Positions 38,473-48,342 of a stretch of 48,821 nt of DNA are shown piece by piece. Below the pieces are notes generated by a model. It saw only the letters and a list, made by a program, of their open reading frames with translations. It had not been told where the DNA came from and searched no databases. Position numbers and translations under genes: made by a program. The DNA is taken from contig NZ_PGTO01000022.1 of the NCBI RefSeq assembly GCF_003284725.1, positions 1-48,821 on the forward strand. Direction: 5' to 3'. Positions within the stretch are counted from its first letter, which is position 1. Every line of letters starts with the position of its first letter. This DNA comes from Paramagnetospirillum kuznetsovii (GTDB lineage Bacteria; Pseudomonadota; Alphaproteobacteria; Rhodospirillales; Magnetospirillaceae).

Positions 38473-39498
38473 CTATTTGCAGCCCAGACGCTGCTTGTCG
38501 CCGGTGGCTGCGCGCTTGATGCGATCAGCCATGCCGGGATGCTCGGCGAACAGCAGGGCATAGGTGCGGCAGGCCTGATCCTTCATGTCCAACTGACCGA
38601 AGGACGCCCCCAGCTTGTAGAGCATGTCGGGAGCCTTGGTGTGCTTGGGATATTTCTTGTAGGCCTCGCCGAACAGCTTTGCCGATTGGGCGAAGTCCTT
38701 GCGCTGGGAAAAGGCGATATCGCCCAGCCAGTATTGGGCATTGCCCGCCAGTTGGTGATTGGGAAAGGCCTTCAGGAAGGCCTGGAAGCCGCGCTCGGCA
38801 TTGTCGTAATCGCCCTTCTGGGCCAGGGAATAGGCGTCGTCATAGGCCGCCTGCGGATCCTTGGGGGTGGCAGCGGGGGCGGCCGTGGGCGCGGCTTGGG
38901 CTTGGGCCTCGGCCTTCTTGGCATCCTTCTGGGACAATTGCCCCAGGGTTTGCGGTCCCGGAGCCGGGCCGTCGTTGTCGGCGGAATTGACGCCCGGCTT
39001 GACGCCCTTGGGCGGGATCAACACAGGCGCCCCATTGGGCGTGGTGGCGGGCATGGAGACGCTTTGCGTCGCACTCTGCGGCGCCTGCACGGACGACGAG
39101 CCCTGAGGCCGCGCATCCAGCAATTCCTTGAAGCGCAGGTCTATGTCCGTCTGCAAGCGCTCGAGCTGCTTCATGGCTTGAGCAGTCTTGAAATTGGCTT
39201 CCTCGATCTTGCCGGTCAGGAAGCGGTTGGCGTCTTCCAACTCGTTGATGCGGTCTTCCAGGCGCGACGCCATGCTGCCCGCGACACTGCCGTCATTGGC
39301 GGCGGGCGAGCGGATCACGGTAGGGCTGGCCCCTCCCCGCGCCGCCTGGCTTTGCACGATGGACAGATCGCGTTCCAGCCGCTCGATGCGGTCATACAGG
39401 GCGCGAGTCTCGCTTTGGGCCTGGGCGGGAGCGGATGCCACGACGACAAGGCCACCCAGCAGGGCGACAAACACGGTGGAAGTGATGATGCGTCGCAC
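38473..39498 (-). CDS. cpoB: Cell division coordinator CpoB (YbgF)
   Basis: CpoB is the periplasmic TPR protein that links the Tol-Pal system with peptidoglycan synthesis during constriction. It has a signal peptide (cut after AQA), an N-terminal coiled coil (ETRALYDRIERLERDLSIVQSQ), a linker, then a C-terminal TPR region from about 225 (PQAAYDDAYSLAQKGDYDNAERGFQAF). I chose GTG at 39498 (MRRIITSTVFVALLGG), which has a GAGG ribosome-binding site; a TTG at 39555 lies in the pal terminator and has none. The final Cys-Lys is notable but not explained. Confidence 0.93.
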   Translation of the reverse strand: MRRIITSTVFVALLGGLVVVASAPAQAQSETRALYDRIERLERDLSIVQSQAARGGASPTVIRSPAANDGSVAGSMASRLEDRINELEDANRFLTGKIEEANFKTAQAMKQLERLQTDIDLRFKELLDARPQGSSSVQAPQSATQSVSMPATTPNGAPVLIPPKGVKPGVNSADNDGPAPGPQTLGQLSQKDAKKAEAQAQAAPTAAPAATPKDPQAAYDDAYSLAQKGDYDNAERGFQAFLKAFPNHQLAGNAQYWLGDIAFSQRKDFAQSAKLFGEAYKKYPKHTKAPDMLYKLGASFGQLDMKDQACRTYALLFAEHPGMADRIKRAATGDKQRLGCK

Positions 39499-39559
39499 GG
39501 GCCGGCCTCGTCTGCGATAAAGGTGATGGTCAGGGATAGTCTTCAATGACTTCAAGGCA

Positions 39560-39617
39560 AAAATAAGGCGCCCGCCCGATCCGCCGGTCGTTGGACCTGA
39601 CGAACGGGCGGACGCCC
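39560..39617 (-). terminator. Rho-independent terminator after pal
   Basis: On the minus strand GGGCG(T)CCGCCCG pairs with CGGGCGG(G)CGCC across a branched loop, followed by TTATTTTT. It separates pal from cpoB, so cpoB-tilS-ftsH-folP probably depends on read-through or on its own promoter. Confidence 0.75.
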
Positions 39618-39642
39618 CACTTTCACGCCGTAATCGACCTGA

Positions 39643-40131
39643 TTAGTTCAGGACGGTCACGCCACGACGGTTCTGCGACCAGGCGGCCTCGTTCGAGCCG
39701 AGAGCAACCGGACGCTCCTTGCCGTAGGAAACAACCTTGACGCGGGCGGCGGCAACGCCGTTCGCGGCCAGGAATTCCTTGACGGCATTCGCGCGCTTCT
39801 CGCCCAGGGCGAGGTTGTATTCGCGAGTGCCGCGCTCGTCGGCATGACCTTCGATGGTCATGGAGTAGTTGGCGTACTGCTTCAGCCAGGCGGCCTGCTT
39901 GGCCAGAGTGGCCTTGGCGTCGGCGCGCAGGCTGGTCTTGTCGAAGTCGAAGAAGACGCGATCGCCGACATTGGCGACGAAATCTTCCTTCGAGCCCGGG
40001 GCGATGGTCTTCGCACCGGTCATCGGAGTGGTCTGACCAGCACCACCCTTGGTACCGGTATCGGAAGGCGCGGATTCGCAAGCCGCGAGCAGGGCGGCGG
40101 CGGCAAAGATGCTCAGGAAACGCAGTTTCAT
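39643..40131 (-). CDS. pal: Peptidoglycan-associated lipoprotein Pal
   Basis: Pal is an outer-membrane lipoprotein that binds peptidoglycan and TolB. The 162-residue protein has a lipobox LLAAC (Cys about 20), a short linker, and an OmpA-type domain with RVFFDFDKTSLRADAK and the diaminopimelate-binding GHADERGTREYNLALGEKRA. I chose ATG at 40131 (MKLRFLSIFAAAALLAAC); the frame runs 62 codons further upstream through its leader but that part is not Pal-like. Confidence 0.98.
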   Translation of the reverse strand: MKLRFLSIFAAAALLAACESAPSDTGTKGGAGQTTPMTGAKTIAPGSKEDFVANVGDRVFFDFDKTSLRADAKATLAKQAAWLKQYANYSMTIEGHADERGTREYNLALGEKRANAVKEFLAANGVAAARVKVVSYGKERPVALGSNEAAWSQNRRGVTVLN

Positions 40132-40278
40132 ATTTGAGGACTCCCCCTCAGTGCGACGCGGGAAAAACACAACGATCGGACCCAAGAGACTCCGCGCCGG
40201 CCGCAGACCGGCACGCCCCGCCGGTGACATCGTAGGCTTGCAACCCGATGGCACCGGTAAAAATCCTAATCGGCGCGG

Positions 40279-40307
40279 ACTATACAAACATAATTCTAGG
40301 GAATCAA
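40279..40307 (-). promoter_or_regulatory. Predicted sigma-70 promoter of pal
   Basis: On the minus strand TTGATT (40302-40307) and TATAGT (40279-40284) are separated by 17 bp, overlapping the tolB stop codon. The resulting about 140-base leader of pal contains a CCGGTG/CACCGG stem and other GC hairpins. Pal is abundant, so an internal promoter makes sense. Confidence 0.65.
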
Positions 40308-41630
40308 GGGGGACCACGCAGGATCGGACCCATCAATCGGAGTTAAAAGAACCCGCTCGTTGGTTCCGGTCAAATCGATGGTGTAAAGGCGCACCGACTG
40401 ACCACGACCTCTTTCATCGGACGGAGATTCGCGGAAAAAGGCCAAAACCCGCCCGTTCGGCGCCCAAGTGGGGCCTTCCACCAGGAAGCCTTCCGCCAGC
40501 AGGCGCTCGCCCGAACCGTCGGGACGCATGACACCTATGAAGAATTGCCCGCCCTTTTGCTTGGTGAAGGCGATCAGATCGCCACGCGGACTCCAGACCG
40601 GCGTGCCGTAACGGCCGTCGCCGAAGCTGATGCGGTTGGGATTGGCCCCGCCAGCGGTCATGATATAAAGCTGCTGCCCGCCGCCCCGGTCGGATTCGAA
40701 CACGATCTGCTGACCGTCGGGCGAATAGCTGGGCGCGGTGTCGATGGCGGGATGATTGGTCAGACGAGACTTCTGACGTGTCAGAAGATTCATTTCGTAG
40801 ACTTCGGTGTTGCCATCCTCGGCCATGCTGAGCACGACCTTGTTGCCGTCGGGCGAGAAGCGCGGCGCGAAGGTCATGCCGGGGAAATTGCCCAACACCT
40901 CGCGACGACCGGTATCCAGATTGAAGATATAGACGCGCGGCACGCCCTTGAAATAAGACAGATAAGTGATCTCGCGCGAGCTGGGCGAGAACCGGGGCGT
41001 CAAGACCAGATCGCTGCCATCGGTCAGGAAGCGGTGATTCTCGCCATCCTGGTCCATGATGGAGAGGCGCTTCTTGCGGTCGTTCTTCGGACCCGATTCG
41101 GCGATATAGACGATCTGGGTATCGAAATAGCCGTCCTCGCCGGTGACGCGCTTATAGATGGCGTCGGCCACCTTGTGCGACAGGCGACGCCAATCGGACG
41201 GAGCCGCCGACAAGGTCCAGCCGGTCATATAGGCCTCGGCGAACACGTCCCACAGGCGGAACTCCACCTTCACCCGCCCGTCTGGGGTCGCTTCCACCTT
41301 GCCCGAGACCAGAGCCTCGGCATTGATGGCCTTCCAATCGGGGAAGCGCGGCTGCACCTGCAGGCTGGCCACTGTCTGGATGAAGGCCTTGGGGTCGATG
41401 GGCTTGAACAGGCCGGAACGTTCAAGATCGGCCGACACCACCATGGCGATGTCGTGGCCGATCTTGGTCTCCTGCCCGGAACCGCCCGCGAATTCGGGGA
41501 TGGCGATGGGCATCGGCTTCATCTGGCCGCGTGTGATGTCGATGCGCACCTCGGCCACGGCCGGAAAGGCCATCAGGATGCCGAGGGCGTAGACTGCGGC
41601 CACTGCCGCGAGGAATCGGGTGCGTGACAT
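40296..41630 (-). CDS. tolB: Tol-Pal system periplasmic protein TolB
   Basis: TolB is the periplasmic beta-propeller that connects Pal with TolA during outer-membrane constriction. The about 444-residue protein has a signal peptide (cut near AVA-EVR), an N-terminal domain ([21 protein letters not shown]), then repeated WD40-like blades ([49 protein letters not shown]). I chose ATG at 41630 with an AAGGTGAT ribosome-binding site; a GTG at 41639 overlapping the tolA stop would add three residues. Confidence 0.98.
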   Translation of the reverse strand: MSRTRFLAAVAAVYALGILMAFPAVAEVRIDITRGQMKPMPIAIPEFAGGSGQETKIGHDIAMVVSADLERSGLFKPIDPKAFIQTVASLQVQPRFPDWKAINAEALVSGKVEATPDGRVKVEFRLWDVFAEAYMTGWTLSAAPSDWRRLSHKVADAIYKRVTGEDGYFDTQIVYIAESGPKNDRKKRLSIMDQDGENHRFLTDGSDLVLTPRFSPSSREITYLSYFKGVPRVYIFNLDTGRREVLGNFPGMTFAPRFSPDGNKVVLSMAEDGNTEVYEMNLLTRQKSRLTNHPAIDTAPSYSPDGQQIVFESDRGGGQQLYIMTAGGANPNRISFGDGRYGTPVWSPRGDLIAFTKQKGGQFFIGVMRPDGSGERLLAEGFLVEGPTWAPNGRVLAFFRESPSDERGRGQSVRLYTIDLTGTNERVLLTPIDGSDPAWSPLIP

Positions 41631-41635
41631 GGGGA

Positions 41636-42568
41636 TCACCTTCCTGCCGCGAATTTGGGGTTGAAGGCCAGGGTAAAGTCCTTGAACTGGTCGTATTTAT
41701 TGAGCGGTATGGGCAGCGGGCTGGCCGCCTTCACCGCCCGTCGGGCGCTGTCGGCGGCGGCCTGATAATAAGGGTTCAGCATCATGGTGGGATCGCCCAT
41801 CTGGATCTGGGCATCGGTCACGGTGCCGTCGGGCAGCACCGAGACACGGATATAGACCACCAGCTTATCGGCGTCCTTGGCCCCCGCCGGGACGTTCCAG
41901 AACCGCTCGATATGGGCGCGGATGCGATCCTTCTCGGTCATGGAGACCGGTTCGTTGGGATTGTTGGACAGCGAGCCGCGCACCGACTGGGCCTGGGTCT
42001 GGGTGGCGTCCTTGTTCTCGGGCGCCGTCGGCTTCAACTTCTCGGCCGACTTCAACAGCTTGTCCAACTCGTCCTGCGGCTTGGGCTTCTTCTTGTCCAC
42101 GGATTTGAGCAGCGAATCCAACTCGTCGGTGACGTTCTTCTGCTTCTTGGGCGGCTCCGGCTTGGGCTCCGGCTTCGGCGGCTCCGGCTTGGGCGGTTCC
42201 GGCTTTGGTTCCGGCTTGGGCGCGGGCGCGGGCGCAGGCTCCGGCTTGGGAGGCGGCGGCGGCGGCGGGGCCGGAGTGGGCGGCGGCGGCGGCGGCTGAG
42301 GCTTGGGAGGCTCGGGCTTGGGCGGCTCGGGCTTTGGGGGCTCGGGCTTCGGCGGTTCGGGCTCGGCCTTCTGGGGTTCGGGCTGCGGCTTATTGTCCTG
42401 CAACGGCGGCGGATTGCTCTTTTCGCCGATGGGGACGATATCGACCACCATGGGAGTCTCGTCCATGGGCGGCTCACGCCAGAACTGCGGCAGCCCGAAG
42501 ACCGCGATCAAGAAGATCGCCAGATGCAGGATGCCGGAGAAGACGTAACTTTCGCGCCGCATTTCCAT
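41636..42568 (-). CDS. tolA: Tol-Pal system protein TolA
   Basis: TolA spans the periplasm from the TolQR motor to TolB/Pal. The 310-residue protein has one N-terminal TM helix ([18 protein letters not shown]), a long stalk rich in Pro, Glu and Lys with repeats of [10 protein letters not shown] (about 50-145), and a C-terminal TonB/TolA-like domain ([35 protein letters not shown]). The stalk DNA is repetitive and G-rich. It starts 9 bp after tolR. Confidence 0.95.
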   Translation of the reverse strand: MEMRRESYVFSGILHLAIFLIAVFGLPQFWREPPMDETPMVVDIVPIGEKSNPPPLQDNKPQPEPQKAEPEPPKPEPPKPEPPKPEPPKPQPPPPPPTPAPPPPPPPKPEPAPAPAPKPEPKPEPPKPEPPKPEPKPEPPKKQKNVTDELDSLLKSVDKKKPKPQDELDKLLKSAEKLKPTAPENKDATQTQAQSVRGSLSNNPNEPVSMTEKDRIRAHIERFWNVPAGAKDADKLVVYIRVSVLPDGTVTDAQIQMGDPTMMLNPYYQAAADSARRAVKAASPLPIPLNKYDQFKDFTLAFNPKFAAGR

Positions 42569-42577
42569 GATCGAGAC

Positions 42578-43045
42578 CTAGCGCGCTCCCTTCTTGACGG
42601 GCTTGGCGGGATCGGTGGAGCCCTTGACCTCGGTGACCAGCGCCACCTTGGGGAAACCGGACGCGCCCAGGGTTCCCATCACTTCCATGACGCGGCCGTA
42701 ATCGATGCCCTTGTCGCCGCGCACGAAGATGCGGGTATCGGGCTTCTGGGCGGTGATGGCCTGGAGACGCGGGGCCAATTGATCCAACTCTACCTCGGTT
42801 TCCTGGATCCAGATCTTGCCGTGGGCGTCGATGGTCACCGACAGCGGCTGGTCGTCGCCCTTGAGCGGCGCGGCCGAGGTCTTGGGCAGGTCCACCTGGA
42901 CGCCCGCGGTCAGCAGCGGCGCGGTGACCATGAAGATCACCAGCAGCACCAGCATCACGTCCACCATGGGCGTGACGTTGATTTCGGCCACCGGGCGGAA
43001 GCGCTTGGAATGGCCTCCCTTGCGGGCTCCGATGGAGGCGCCCAT
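42578..43045 (-). CDS. tolR: Tol-Pal system protein TolR
   Basis: TolR is the ExbD-like stator subunit of the proton-driven TolQR motor. The 155-residue protein has a short cytoplasmic start, INVTPMVDVMLVLLVIFMVTAPLL with the key Asp in the TM helix, and a periplasmic domain ending in VALVTEVKGSTDP. Its ATG overlaps the tolQ stop by one base (TGATG). Confidence 0.97.
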   Translation of the reverse strand: MGASIGARKGGHSKRFRPVAEINVTPMVDVMLVLLVIFMVTAPLLTAGVQVDLPKTSAAPLKGDDQPLSVTIDAHGKIWIQETEVELDQLAPRLQAITAQKPDTRIFVRGDKGIDYGRVMEVMGTLGASGFPKVALVTEVKGSTDPAKPVKKGAR

Positions 43046-43770
43046 CAGGCCTTCTCCTCGAGCTGACGCGACAGAATGGCGCCGAATTCACCGGCGAAAT
43101 TCTCCAGCCGCTTGGAATAGCGGTCCAGGTCGCTGGAAATCTTGTTGTAGGCGATCACCGCAGGAATGGCGGCGACGAGCCCCAGCGCGGTGGCGAACAG
43201 CGCCTCGGCGATGCCGGGAGCCACCACCGCCAGCGAGGTATTCTTGGTGGCCGCGATGGACTGGAAGCTGTTCATGATGCCCCAGACGGTGCCGAACAGG
43301 CCGACGAAGGGTGCGGTGGAGCCCACCGAGGCCAGGAAGCCCAGGCGGCGTTCCAGCATTTCCATCTCGCGGCCCAGGGTGACGCTCATCACCCGGTCGA
43401 TGCGCTGGGGCAGGCTGGCCCGCGTGCTGTCGCGGTCGGCGAGGCCCTTGGCCGCCGTGCGGCGCCATTCGCGCATGGCGGCGACGAAGATGGAGGACAT
43501 GGGGTCCATGGGCCGCGAGCCGATGCGGTCGTAGAGTTCTTCCAGCGATCCGCCGGACCAGAAGGCTTCCTCGAACTGCTCCGCCTTGGTGTGCAATTGG
43601 CGCACCTTGAGCAGCTTGTCGAAGATGATCGCCCAGCACCAGAACGAGGCGGCGATCAAGGCCAGCATGACGAATTTGACGATGATGTCGGCGCGCATGA
43701 ACAGCGCCCACATGGACAAATCCATCTGAGCCGCCGCTCCTGCGGCACCCACTGCCTGAGAAGGATCCAT
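43045..43770 (-). CDS. tolQ: Tol-Pal system protein TolQ
   Basis: TolQ is the ExbB-like subunit of the TolQR proton motor. The 241-residue protein has three hydrophobic segments: about 25-48, then VGLFGTVWGIMNSFQSI, and VAPGIAEALFATALGLVAAIPAVIAYN, with the conserved Thr and Glu region. ybgC ends... on the upstream side: it lies 5 bp after tolQ in window coordinates and is its upstream operon partner. Confidence 0.97.
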   Translation of the reverse strand: MDPSQAVGAAGAAAQMDLSMWALFMRADIIVKFVMLALIAASFWCWAIIFDKLLKVRQLHTKAEQFEEAFWSGGSLEELYDRIGSRPMDPMSSIFVAAMREWRRTAAKGLADRDSTRASLPQRIDRVMSVTLGREMEMLERRLGFLASVGSTAPFVGLFGTVWGIMNSFQSIAATKNTSLAVVAPGIAEALFATALGLVAAIPAVIAYNKISSDLDRYSKRLENFAGEFGAILSRQLEEKA

Positions 43771-43775
43771 GATAC

Positions 43776-44201
43776 CTACCGCCTTTCGCTGATCCAGTTC
43801 CCGAACAAGTCCCTAACCCCGGCCGGAATGCGCGCGGGCTTGCCGGACAGGGTGATATAGCCTAGCCGAACGTCGATGCGAACCACTTCCGTGCCCTCGG
43901 GCTCGCGTTTTATGGCTTGACGCAATTCGACGCTGGCGCCGCCCACCGCCATTACCTGGGTTTCCACCCGCAAAAGATCGTCCAGCTTGGCGGGCCGAAT
44001 GAAGTCGATATTCGCACCCCGCACCGCAAAGGCGAAGCCCCCGCCCTCTTCCAGTAAGGCGCGCTGGCTGATACCCATCTCGCGCACCAGCTCGGTCCGC
44101 GCCCGCTCGGCGAAGTTGAGATAGTTGGAGTGATAGACGATGCCGCCGGCATCGGTGTCCTCGTAATAGACCCGGATGGGGAAGGCGTGAAGGCGGGTCA
44201 T
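43776..44201 (-). CDS. ybgC: Tol-Pal-associated acyl-CoA thioesterase YbgC
   Basis: A hot-dog-fold thioesterase of the 4-hydroxybenzoyl-CoA type, usually encoded with tol-pal. The 141-residue protein has the active-site segment YYEDTDAGGIVYHSNYLNFAERARTE. I chose ATG at 44201 (MTRLHAFPIRVYYEDTDA); the frame extends 19 codons upstream through a GC palindrome that is not part of the protein family. tolQ follows 5 bp downstream. Confidence 0.95.
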   Translation of the reverse strand: MTRLHAFPIRVYYEDTDAGGIVYHSNYLNFAERARTELVREMGISQRALLEEGGGFAFAVRGANIDFIRPAKLDDLLRVETQVMAVGGASVELRQAIKREPEGTEVVRIDVRLGYITLSGKPARIPAGVRDLFGNWISERR

Positions 44202-44223
44202 GGCGTCGCGCTCCCGGCCTGGG

Positions 44224-44245
44224 GCGGGCTGGAAGCCCGCGCTCC
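44224..44245. repeat. Short GC palindrome between ruvB and ybgC
   Basis: GCGGGCTGGAAGCCCGCG followed by CTCC is an imperfect palindrome related to the larger inverted repeat at 45342-45395 between ruvA and ruvB. It lies in the 73-bp ruvB-ybgC gap. Confidence 0.55.
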
Positions 44246-44274
44246 GGAGCGCGGCCATCCCGGCCGCCCACCGC

Positions 44275-45312
44275 TCATTCCCCGTCCTCCGGCAGTTTGG
44301 CCAGCAGGTCGAGCTGCACCAACAGATCCTTGGGCGGATTGAGGCCGATATGCTTGAAGCCGGAAGCCGACAGCATGCGCCCCCTGGGGGTGCGCTGGAT
44401 CATGCCTTGCTGCAGCAGATAGGGTTCCACCACCTCTTCCAGGGTGTCGCGGCTTTCCGACAGGGCGGCGGCCAGGGTTTCCACCCCCACCGGGCCGCCG
44501 CCGTAATTCTCGGCGATGCAGCGCAGATAGCGGCGATCCATGGCGTCCAGGCCGATCTGATCCACTTCCAGCCGGTTGAGCGCCGCATCGGCCACCGGGG
44601 CGCTCACCGGCGACTTGCCCGCCACGGCGGCGAAATCGCGCACCCGGCGCAGCAATCGCCCGGCGACCCGGGGTGTGCCGCGCGAGCGCCGCGCCACCTC
44701 GGCGGCGCCGTCGGCGGTCAGGGCAAATCCCAGCACGCGGGCGGCGCGGCTAATGATGCTTTCCAGTTCGTCCGGCGTATAGAAATTCATCCGGCACGGT
44801 ATGCCAAAGCGTTCGCGCAGCGGCGTGGTCAGCAGGCCGGAACGGGTGGTCGCTCCCACCAGGGTGAACGGGGGGAGATCGATGCGCACCGAGCGGGCGG
44901 CAGGCCCCTCGCCGATGATGAGGTCGAGCTGAAAATCCTCCATGGCAGGATAAAGCACTTCCTCTATGGCAGGATTAAGGCGGTGTATCTCGTCGATGAA
45001 CAGGACGTCGCGGGGCTCCAGATTGGTCAGCAGCGCCGCCAGATCCCCGGCCCGCTGGATCACCGGCCCCGAGGTGGCGCGAAAGCCGACGCCCAGTTCG
45101 CGGGCCATGATCTGGGCCAGGGTGGTCTTGCCCAGGCCGGGCGGGCCGTGGAACAGCACATGGTCCAGCGCCTCGCCACGAGCGCTCGCCGCGCTGATGA
45201 AAACCTTCAAATTCTCGCAGACCTGACGCTGGCCGACGAAATCGTCCAGGCTTTGCGGCCGGATGGAGGCCTCCGGCTCGCCGGGGCGCTGTTCGGGGGA
45301 AACCTCTCTCAT
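44275..45312 (-). CDS. ruvB: Holliday junction branch migration helicase RuvB
   Basis: RuvB is the AAA+ hexameric motor that drives branch migration with RuvA. The 345-residue protein has LDDFVGQ, Walker [14 protein letters not shown], Walker [21 protein letters not shown] and a C-terminal winged helix ([16 protein letters not shown]). All core motifs are present. It is 118 bp downstream of ruvA; the gap holds a perfect inverted repeat. Confidence 0.99.
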   Translation of the reverse strand: MREVSPEQRPGEPEASIRPQSLDDFVGQRQVCENLKVFISAASARGEALDHVLFHGPPGLGKTTLAQIMARELGVGFRATSGPVIQRAGDLAALLTNLEPRDVLFIDEIHRLNPAIEEVLYPAMEDFQLDLIIGEGPAARSVRIDLPPFTLVGATTRSGLLTTPLRERFGIPCRMNFYTPDELESIISRAARVLGFALTADGAAEVARRSRGTPRVAGRLLRRVRDFAAVAGKSPVSAPVADAALNRLEVDQIGLDAMDRRYLRCIAENYGGGPVGVETLAAALSESRDTLEEVVEPYLLQQGMIQRTPRGRMLSASGFKHIGLNPPKDLLVQLDLLAKLPEDGE

Positions 45313-45341
45313 GGCGTCGCCTCATGGGAGGAAGGCACCAT

Positions 45342-45395
45342 GCGGGCGGGACGCCCGCGCTCCGGCGGCATGGGGAGCGCGGGCGTCCCGCCCGC
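45342..45395. repeat. Perfect 22-bp inverted repeat between ruvA and ruvB
   Basis: Arms 45342-45363 and 45374-45395 are perfectly complementary around a 10-bp loop; each arm contains GCGGGCGGGACGCCCGC, itself palindromic. No T run follows. It is probably a dispersed REP-like element; similar half-units occur at 44224-44245. Confidence 0.8.
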
Positions 45396-45430
45396 ACCCA
45401 AGGCATGATCCGTGAAATCGGTCTCGCTCG

Positions 45431-46069
45431 TCATCGCACCAGATCCTTGCCCAGCCGCTTCAGGGCGGCGCGGATCAGGGTGGAGGCGTCGGCCTCCTCG
45501 GGCAGGTCACGTGCCGTCTCGCCCACCGCCTGGAAGGCCTCGAGCCGCTTGTAGCCCAGGTTCACCAGGGCGGAGATGGCGTCTTCCATCCGCCCGGCAC
45601 TCACCGGCATGGGCAGCGCCCCCGGCAGCGAGACGACCGGCCCGCCCGGCGCGAAGCCGCCTAGGCTGATCTTGCCCGCCTTGTCCTTCAACTCGGTGAG
45701 GATGCGCAGCGCCAGCTTGGGGCCGACCCCGTTGGCCCGCGTCAGCCCCGCCTTGTCCTGGGCCGCGATGATTTGCAGAAGTTGCTCGGGCGCCGCCACC
45801 GACAGGATGGACAGCGCCACCTTGGCCCCCACTCCCTGAACGGTGGTCAGCAGGCGGAACCAGTCGCGCTCGCCGGTCTCGAGGAAGCCGTAAAGCTGGA
45901 TGGCGTCCTCGCGCACATGGGTCTCGATGAACAGGCTGGCGGCCGTTCCCGCTTCCAGCCGCCCCAGGCTGCGGGCCGAGCACGACACCAGATAGCCGAC
46001 TCCGGAGCAGTCCACCACCGCCCAGTCGTCGCCCAGCGAATCGATCAGGCCCTTCAGCTTGGCGATCAT
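45431..46069 (-). CDS. ruvA: Holliday junction DNA-binding protein RuvA
   Basis: RuvA tetramers bind the four-way junction and load RuvB. The 212-residue protein starts [28 protein letters not shown] (OB-fold), then helix-hairpin-helix motifs ([32 protein letters not shown]), and a C-terminal RuvB-binding domain ([19 protein letters not shown]). Its ATG overlaps the ruvC stop (ATGA). An open frame extends upstream through ruvC but is not used. Confidence 0.98.
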   Translation of the reverse strand: MIAKLKGLIDSLGDDWAVVDCSGVGYLVSCSARSLGRLEAGTAASLFIETHVREDAIQLYGFLETGERDWFRLLTTVQGVGAKVALSILSVAAPEQLLQIIAAQDKAGLTRANGVGPKLALRILTELKDKAGKISLGGFAPGGPVVSLPGALPMPVSAGRMEDAISALVNLGYKRLEAFQAVGETARDLPEEADASTLIRAALKRLGKDLVR

Positions 46070-46563
46070 GACAGCGCCCTCGCCAGTCGTTTCTGGGTCG
46101 AGCGATGATGGGCGTGGCAGATGGCCACCGCCAGGGCGTCGGCGGCATCGGGGGTGGCGGCGAGGCAGCCGGGCAGCAGGGTGCGGACCATCATGCCCAC
46201 CTGCTGCTTGGCGGCGCGGCCGGTGCCGACCACCGACTGCTTGACCAGGGCGGCGGCGTATTCCCCAACCACCAGACCGGCCTTGGCGGGCGCCAACAGC
46301 ACGACGCCGCGCGCCTGGCCCAGCTTCAGTGTGCTTTCCGGGTTCTTGTTGACGAAGGTTTCCTCCACCGCCGCCTCCTCCGGTTCCCATTGGGCGATGA
46401 CGCCATTGACCCCATCGAACAACTGAGTCAGGCGCTCGGCCAGGGACAGCGACGCATCGGAGCGGATCACGCCATCGGCGACGTGACGCAGGCGGTTGTC
46501 CACCACGTCGATGACCCCCCAGCCCGTATTGCGCAGCCCCGGATCGAGGCCTAGAAGTCTCAT
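46066..46563 (-). CDS. ruvC: Crossover junction endodeoxyribonuclease RuvC
   Basis: RuvC cuts Holliday junctions in symmetric pairs. The 165-residue protein begins [16 protein letters not shown] with the first catalytic Asp, followed by the Glu in [20 protein letters not shown] and the Asp cluster in [16 protein letters not shown] chose ATG at 46563, which has a GGCGGA ribosome-binding site; the frame is open 31 codons further upstream. Confidence 0.98.
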   Translation of the reverse strand: MRLLGLDPGLRNTGWGVIDVVDNRLRHVADGVIRSDASLSLAERLTQLFDGVNGVIAQWEPEEAAVEETFVNKNPESTLKLGQARGVVLLAPAKAGLVVGEYAAALVKQSVVGTGRAAKQQVGMMVRTLLPGCLAATPDAADALAVAICHAHHRSTQKRLARALS

Positions 46564-46660
46564 ATTTTCCGCCTCAATCGCCGGCGCACGCCTCCGCGTG
46601 CTTGGCTTTCGCGCCATAAGGCGCGCGCCCTCAACGGGCTCGTCGCTTCGCTCCAAGCGG

Positions 46661-47413
46661 TCACCCGCCGAGACGCTCCATCAGCTCATCGGAAATCTCG
46701 AAATTGGCCTGAACCCGTTGGACGTCGTCATTGTCCTCCAGGATATCCAGCAGCTTGAGCAGCGCCTTGGCGGCCTCTTCATCGGTCACCGGCACGGTGG
46801 TCTGCGGCTTCCAGTCAAGGCGGGCGTATTCCGGGGTGCCGAACTTGGCTTCCAGCGCGTCGCGCACGGCGCCGAGATCGTCGGGCGCGCAGGTGACCTC
46901 GTGGCCCTCCTCATCGGATTCCACATTATCCGCCCCCGCATCCAGCGCGCCCTCGAACATGGCCTCGCCGGTGGCCGCCGCCGCCGGATAGCGGATGGCG
47001 CCGATGCGGTCGAACATGAAGGACACCGAATTGGTCTCGCCCAGGGCGCCGCCGTTCTTGTTGAAGGCGGTGCGCACTTCGGTGGCGGTGCGGTTGCGAT
47101 TGTCGGTCAGCCCCTCGACGATGATGGCCACCGAACCGGGACCATAGCCCTCGTAGCGGACTTCCTCGTAATTGGCGCCGTCCTCGCCCCCCGCGCCGCG
47201 CTTGATGGCGCGGTCCATGGTGTCCTTGGACATATTGGCGCCACGCGCCGCCACGATGGCCGCCCGCAGGCGCGGATTGGCCGCCGGGTCGGGCAAGCCC
47301 GCGCGCGCCGCCACCGTCAATTCGCGGATCAACTTGGTGAAGATCTTGGCCCGCTTGGCGTCCTGCGCCCCCTTGCGGTGCATGATGTTCTTGAATTGTG
47401 AATGACCCGCCAT
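46661..47413 (-). CDS. yebC: YebC/PmpR-family protein (TACO1-like)
   Basis: A 250-residue member of the YebC/PmpR/TACO1 family, with the family start [32 protein letters not shown] and segments [19 protein letters not shown] and YEGYGPG. Members have been described as transcription regulators and, more recently, as ribosome-associated factors helping difficult proline stretches; which applies here is unknown. It lies upstream of ruvCAB and diverges from lexA. Confidence 0.96.
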   Translation of the reverse strand: MAGHSQFKNIMHRKGAQDAKRAKIFTKLIRELTVAARAGLPDPAANPRLRAAIVAARGANMSKDTMDRAIKRGAGGEDGANYEEVRYEGYGPGSVAIIVEGLTDNRNRTATEVRTAFNKNGGALGETNSVSFMFDRIGAIRYPAAAATGEAMFEGALDAGADNVESDEEGHEVTCAPDDLGAVRDALEAKFGTPEYARLDWKPQTTVPVTDEEAAKALLKLLDILEDNDDVQRVQANFEISDELMERLGG

Positions 47414-47460
47414 GGTCCGACCCTAGCCCCAACGCCATGAAAAGAGATGGCATGCCTATA

Positions 47461-47473
47461 CCACATGTTGTGG
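47461..47473. promoter_or_regulatory. Palindrome CCACA-TGT-TGTGG in the yebC-lexA gap
   Basis: A perfect inverted repeat with a 3-base centre about 50 bp upstream of the yebC ATG. With its flank it forms the 13-mer ATACCACATGTTG that also occurs at 6455-6467. The regulator is unknown. The rest of the 229-bp gap (47414-47642) holds the lexA promoter. Confidence 0.4.
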
Positions 47474-47557
47474 CAAAGCAACAGCGGTCAGCACCGCTTC
47501 CGTCATGCCTTGTCCTATCGGCCAAGGATTCCGCCATGAGAACCAAAAAGAATCATC

Positions 47558-47586
47558 TTGACGCATAACGGGAACGCGACTAGAAC
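47558..47586 (+). promoter_or_regulatory. lexA promoter with overlapping SOS box
   Basis: TTGACG (47558-47563) and TAGAAC (47581-47586) are 17 bp apart. A perfect alphaproteobacterial LexA box GAAC-N7-GAAC (47572-47586) overlaps the spacer and -10, so LexA binding would block RNA polymerase. This gives autoregulation of lexA, the known pattern in the group. Confidence 0.88.
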
Positions 47587-47642
47587 AAACGCAGAAGGTT
47601 TGAACTTTGTTCCCATGGGGTCGATCGGCGGGGAGAATCGAA

Positions 47643-48341
47643 ATGCTGACACGCAAACAATACGAGTTGTTGATTTTCATTGATCAGCGGCTGCGCGCCA
47701 CCGGCATATCGCCGTCCTTCGACGAAATGAAGGACGCCCTCGACCTCAAGTCCAAGTCCGGCATCCATCGCCTGATCACCGGGTTGGAGGAACGCGGCTT
47801 CATCCGACGCCTCGCCCACCGCGCCCGCGCCCTGGAAGTCATGCGTCTGCCCGAGAACGCCGCCGATCAACCGCTGCCGCAGTCCAGCAAGGCGTTCTCG
47901 CCCACCGTCATCAAGGGCGGCTTCACTTTGACCGGGGCGCCGGTGGCTGGCCCCTCCGACGCGGTCACCCTGCCCCTTTACGGCAAGATCGCCGCGGGCA
48001 CCCCCATCGAGGCGCTGCGCGATCATTCCAACAGCGTCGATATCCCCGCCGCCATGCTGGGCAGTGGCAATCACTATGCCCTGACCGTCGAGGGCGATTC
48101 CATGATCGATGCCGGCATCCATGATGGCGATACCGTGGTGATCCGCTCGTGCGATTCCGCCGATGCCGGGACCATCGTGGTCGCCCTGGTGGACGACGAG
48201 GAGGTCACCTTGAAGCGACTGCGCCGCAAGGGCGCCTCCATCGCCCTGGAACCGGCCAACACCAAGTACGAAACCCGCATCTTCCCGCCCGACCGGGTCA
48301 AGGTGCAGGGCCGCCTCGTCGGCCTGCTGCGGAGCTACTGA
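47643..48341 (+). CDS. lexA: SOS repressor LexA
   Basis: LexA represses DNA-damage genes and cleaves itself when activated by RecA. The 232-residue protein has an N-terminal winged helix ([32 protein letters not shown]), the cleavage region [10 protein letters not shown] with the Ala-Gly bond, and the Ser-Lys dyad S153 (GDSMID) and K191 (VTLKRL). I chose ATG at 47643 with a GGGGAGA ribosome-binding site; the frame opens 12 codons upstream. Regulated by the SOS box just upstream. Confidence 0.98.
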   Translation: MLTRKQYELLIFIDQRLRATGISPSFDEMKDALDLKSKSGIHRLITGLEERGFIRRLAHRARALEVMRLPENAADQPLPQSSKAFSPTVIKGGFTLTGAPVAGPSDAVTLPLYGKIAAGTPIEALRDHSNSVDIPAAMLGSGNHYALTVEGDSMIDAGIHDGDTVVIRSCDSADAGTIVVALVDDEEVTLKRLRRKGASIALEPANTKYETRIFPPDRVKVQGRLVGLLRSY

Positions 48342-48342
48342 G

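Noticed and set aside
42140-42400. Tandem-like G-rich repeats
   Set aside because: They encode the Pro-rich stalk of TolA and are expected; not a CRISPR or satellite.
41624-43066. 480-codon plus-strand frame rich in LRLGRLRLG repeats
   Set aside because: Reverse-strand reading of the Pro/Glu/Lys repeats of TolA and of tolR; not a real repeat protein.
46564-46660. SOS box in front of ruvC
   Set aside because: No GTTC/GAAC pair with 7-base spacing found between yebC and ruvC; only a CGCGCC-ATAA-GGCGCG hairpin (46610-46625) is present.
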